From Paenibacillus xylaniclasticus (GTDB taxonomy: Bacteria > Bacillota > Bacilli > Paenibacillales > Paenibacillaceae), in the NCBI RefSeq assembly GCF_004001065.1, contig NZ_BIML01000011.1, forward strand, positions 18,047-82,046: a DNA stretch of 64,000 bases, read 5' to 3'. Under the pieces are notes generated by a model that saw nothing but the letters and a program-made list of their open reading frames with translations, was not told the origin of the DNA and did no database searches. The position numbers were made by a program, and so were the translations under genes. This document shows positions 62,044 to 64,000 of this stretch, piece by piece. The first letter of the stretch is position 1; the number at the start of each line of letters is the position of its first letter.

Positions 62044-63280
62044 TCAGCTTGCTTGTTTTTCGGTTTGTTCAGGCAGACGAAACGCTGTTTTATGCTTCAT
62101 CATGCCATAGATGATGTTGACTAACCACCGCATGACACAGACCAAGGCTTGCGTTGGTGTTTTTCCTTCCTCTTTCTTACGGTTGAAGTATTCATAAAAC
62201 AGGGGATTGCGTGGCTTTTTGCTTTCTTTTGAAACTTGCACTTGCTGGACAGCCAGATTGTAAAACAGTCCATGCAACACTCGATTGCCTTGTCTGCTTT
62301 TCAGGTTGGCGTGCTTGCCGCCGGAACCCATTTTACAGGGGCAATTCCAGCAAAACGAGCCAGCTTATCTGCACTAGCGAAACGATGTATGTCGCCTATT
62401 TCAGCTACCAATGCTGAAGATGTTACCAAGTCTATGCCCGGCATCGTTTCCAATTGAAGATCAAGTTGCTGCATCATGCTATGTAATTCGCCTTCTTCTC
62501 GGGCGATTTCCTTCTTATTGAACCTTATGTCACGGACATGGCTACGAATGAGGAAGTCACGCTGCTCCTGATACGTTCGGGTCGTGTCGCCATCCGCCTG
62601 AATCCACGCTAGCAATTGCTCGGCTTTTCGGGTTGAACAAGCGTTGTTGCTGGTTAATCGCAGAAAATGGGCCAGCGATTCTACCGTCTCGTCTTTCAAC
62701 AAATAAGGCGATGGGTACTTGTGCCAAAATGCTAATGCACATTTACCGTCCAACTCGCTAAAGAACCTTTTATAGCTTGGTTAAAATGGTAGCTGAGCTG
62801 CATGTGCAATTGGTTTTTCAGCGAGGTCAATGCCTTAATCAAGCCATTCCTTCTCGTTACCAATTGACCAATCGTCCAGTACACGTCCTGTGGGTTTGCA
62901 TCCGGTAACATGTCCAGCTTGTTTAGCAGGATTTTCGCTACACATTCTGCATCCCAGCTATCGCTTTTTTGTACGATGGGATTACTCTTGCGCTCCGCAT
63001 ACGACAGGGCAGAGTTGACCTCCTTCACCTGTTGCTTCTGTTCTAGCAAGTAAACAGCCAGCGAACGACCATAGCCGCCCACGTCTTCTAATCCATAGAT
63101 CGGCGTAACGCCTCGTTTCTTGCACTGTTTTACAAATGCAATCAGTTCAGGGAATGCCGATGGCTTGTTTTCAAATGTAACTTCACATAGCTTCTCGTGC
63201 CAGCAATTGACCACAACTGCCGTATGGGTCTTCTTGTGCAGGTCAATACCTACGTAGATATGCTTTGCTTTGTAGTGCAT
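62044..63280 (-). pseudogene. IS110-family transposase, two frameshifts
   Basis: Three consecutive frames rebuild one IS110 DEDD recombinase. Frame one (63280 down to about 62770): HIYVGIDLHKKTHTAVVVNC, with the catalytic Asp in GIDLHKK and later LEDVGGYGRSLAVYL and SDSWDAECVAKIL. Frame two (about 62765-62330): ELDGKCALAFWHKYPSP and the Transposase_20 motif MPGIDLVTSSALVAEIGD, FAGIAPVKW. Frame three (to 62044): GSGGKHANLKSRQGNRVLHG with the catalytic Ser region. Each shift is explained by one missing base in a short homopolymer (AAAAGG near 62770, TGGG near 62323). ATG 63280 has AAGGAAGG upstream. Confidence 0.88.
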
Positions 63281-63646
63281 ATCATCCTTCCTTTTACCCA
63301 TCAAGTCCGATGCGTATTGAAACCATGTCTTCAACCTCAGTTCAAGCGTTAGCTGCTTACGCAGCCCGCAACGGGACGCTAGCCAATCCATGCTTTCCTT
63401 CTGCATCGTCTGATGGATATATATCAAATTCCCTGCTTTTTTTAAGTGCTGCGGCAAAAAAAGTTTCAAGTTTTTCATGCTGTCCATTCTGCCTCTTGTT
63501 ATTGTTGCGCAGTATACCCTTATTTTTGTTGTCGTGTTCCGCCGGGGAGCTATCGTATACTGTGTTTGTTACTGCCATTTGTAACGGTCGCTCCCCAACT
63601 TGTGGTTTCTGCTGCCCAAGCAATACCCCATACAGTGCAGTTAGAC
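63281..63646. other. Upstream non-coding part of the IS110 element
   Basis: About 365 bases between the IS110 transposase start and the IS3 element. The first 200 bases have no reliable gene. In IS110 elements of the IS621 type the non-coding end next to the recombinase start encodes a structured bridge RNA that selects target and donor DNA, so such an RNA may lie here. I cannot fold it confidently by eye, and the element's outer end is not defined. Confidence 0.4.
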
Positions 63647-64000
63647 TGAATTGTAGACACAGACTAGACTAGATTCAACAATTTGAGCGAGGGAGCCCGT
63701 GTCTATGAAAAATATCAAACACGATGAAGCGTACAAGAAGCAAACCGTCCAATACATAAAGGAGAGTGGGAAGCCGGTAGCAGAGATCGGACGTGTGCTA
63801 AAGATTAACGCCAATACCTTGTACGGCTGGGTGAAGAAATATAGCCGTGAGCCGGAAATTGTTGCTGTACAAGGGCTGAAGCCGGAAGACCAACGGCTGA
63901 AGGAACTGCAGAAACAGATTCGTGAACTCCAGGAGGAGAATGAAATCTTAAAAAAGGCGATGCACTTCTTCGCGAAAGACCATCGGTAAAATATACGTTT
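63647..64000 (+). mobile_element. IS3-family insertion sequence, left end (continues past the window)
   Basis: The terminal sequence TGAATTGTAGACAC starts at 63647, followed by a short leader and OrfA. OrfB would lie beyond the right edge; its frame appears to begin in the final bases in the -1 frame. The terminal TGAATTGT resembles the TGGAATTGTC at the end of the IS3 remnant at 56086. Confidence 0.75.
63705..63989 (+). CDS. IS3-family transposase OrfA
   Basis: A 94-residue protein with the HTH_Tnp_1 helix-turn-helix (HDEAYKKQTVQYIKESGKPV, AEIGRVLKINANTLYGWVKK) and a leucine-zipper-like coiled coil (KELQKQIRELQEENEILKKA), then MHFFAKDHR and stop. This is the standard OrfA that is joined to the OrfB integrase by -1 frameshifting. 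ATG 63705 lies nine bases from GAGGGAG; a GTG two codons upstream is possible. Confidence 0.9.
   Translation: MKNIKHDEAYKKQTVQYIKESGKPVAEIGRVLKINANTLYGWVKKYSREPEIVAVQGLKPEDQRLKELQKQIRELQEENEILKKAMHFFAKDHR

Overview
The window looks like chromosomal DNA of a spore-forming, endospore-type Bacillota of the Paenibacillaceae (Paenibacillus/Cohnella-like). Supporting signs are strong AGGAGG ribosome binding sites, a T-box leader on ilvB, the infC-rpmI-rplT operon, SigI/RsgI, YtqA/YtqB/CsaA, copper-amine-oxidase-type stalk domains on secreted enzymes, and YesM/YesN-type sugar two-component systems. Most housekeeping genes lie on the minus strand and are moderately GC-rich; several AT-rich islands (about 14.0-15.7, 30.5-31.5 and 57.6-62 kb) stand out as acquired or fast-evolving.

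Layout. 0-3 kb: start of a GH2 beta-mannosidase running off the left edge, a decayed LacI regulator and an MFS exporter. 3-9.5 kb: pepA, a PAS histidine kinase with an RsbT-like protein, and an rsgI/sigI pair in which sigI carries an in-frame amber codon. 9.6-12.8 kb: peroxiredoxin, leuB, a C-rich repeat region and an L,D-transpeptidase. 12.9-15.8 kb: a ComX pheromone/ComP receptor-kinase pair without comQ or comA, whose promoter carries an array of ComA-type half-sites. 16-20 kb: ilvB-ilvN-ilvC under a leucine-type T-box. 20-25.6 kb: GNAT, infC-rpmI-rplT with an L20-type leader and an AUU start, a membrane glycosyltransferase and trmB. 25.9-30.5 kb: ytqA-ytqB-csaA (csaA broken by an amber codon), a VOC protein and a YhgE-type membrane protein. 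30.5-31.5 kb: a secreted Ntox21-like toxin with a putative immunity gene. 31.5-39 kb: B12/radical-SAM protein, a stalk-domain serine protease, a secreted coiled-coil protein with a hairpin leader, and an ArsR-type regulator.

38.3-46 kb and 50.5-55.5 kb: two blocks that together look like an aldouronate/glucuronoxylan utilisation system: ABC importer (two permeases and a lipoprotein), YesM/YesN-like two-component system, sugar isomerase-like protein, then GntR regulator, mannonate dehydratase, fructuronate reductase-like SDR and GH67 alpha-glucuronidase. Between them (46.2-50.3 kb) sits a three-gene lasso-peptide locus on the plus strand: cyclase, precursor, ABC exporter. It lacks the leader-binding (B1) and leader peptidase (B2) genes.

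55.6-64 kb: a mobile and toxin-rich accessory region: an IS3 remnant, a truncated winged-helix gene, small unknown genes, a NucA/NucB-domain polymorphic toxin with a DUF2625 immunity gene, pentapeptide-repeat fragments in opposite orientations, a PD-(D/E)XK-like toxin tip with its immunity gene, a frameshifted IS110 transposase, and the left end of an IS3-family element cut by the right edge. The best candidates for new biology are the comQ/comA-less ComX-ComP locus with its ComA-box array, and the B1/B2-less lasso locus with an unusually long core. The broken sigI, csaA, toxin and IS110 reading frames should be confirmed from reads before they are interpreted.
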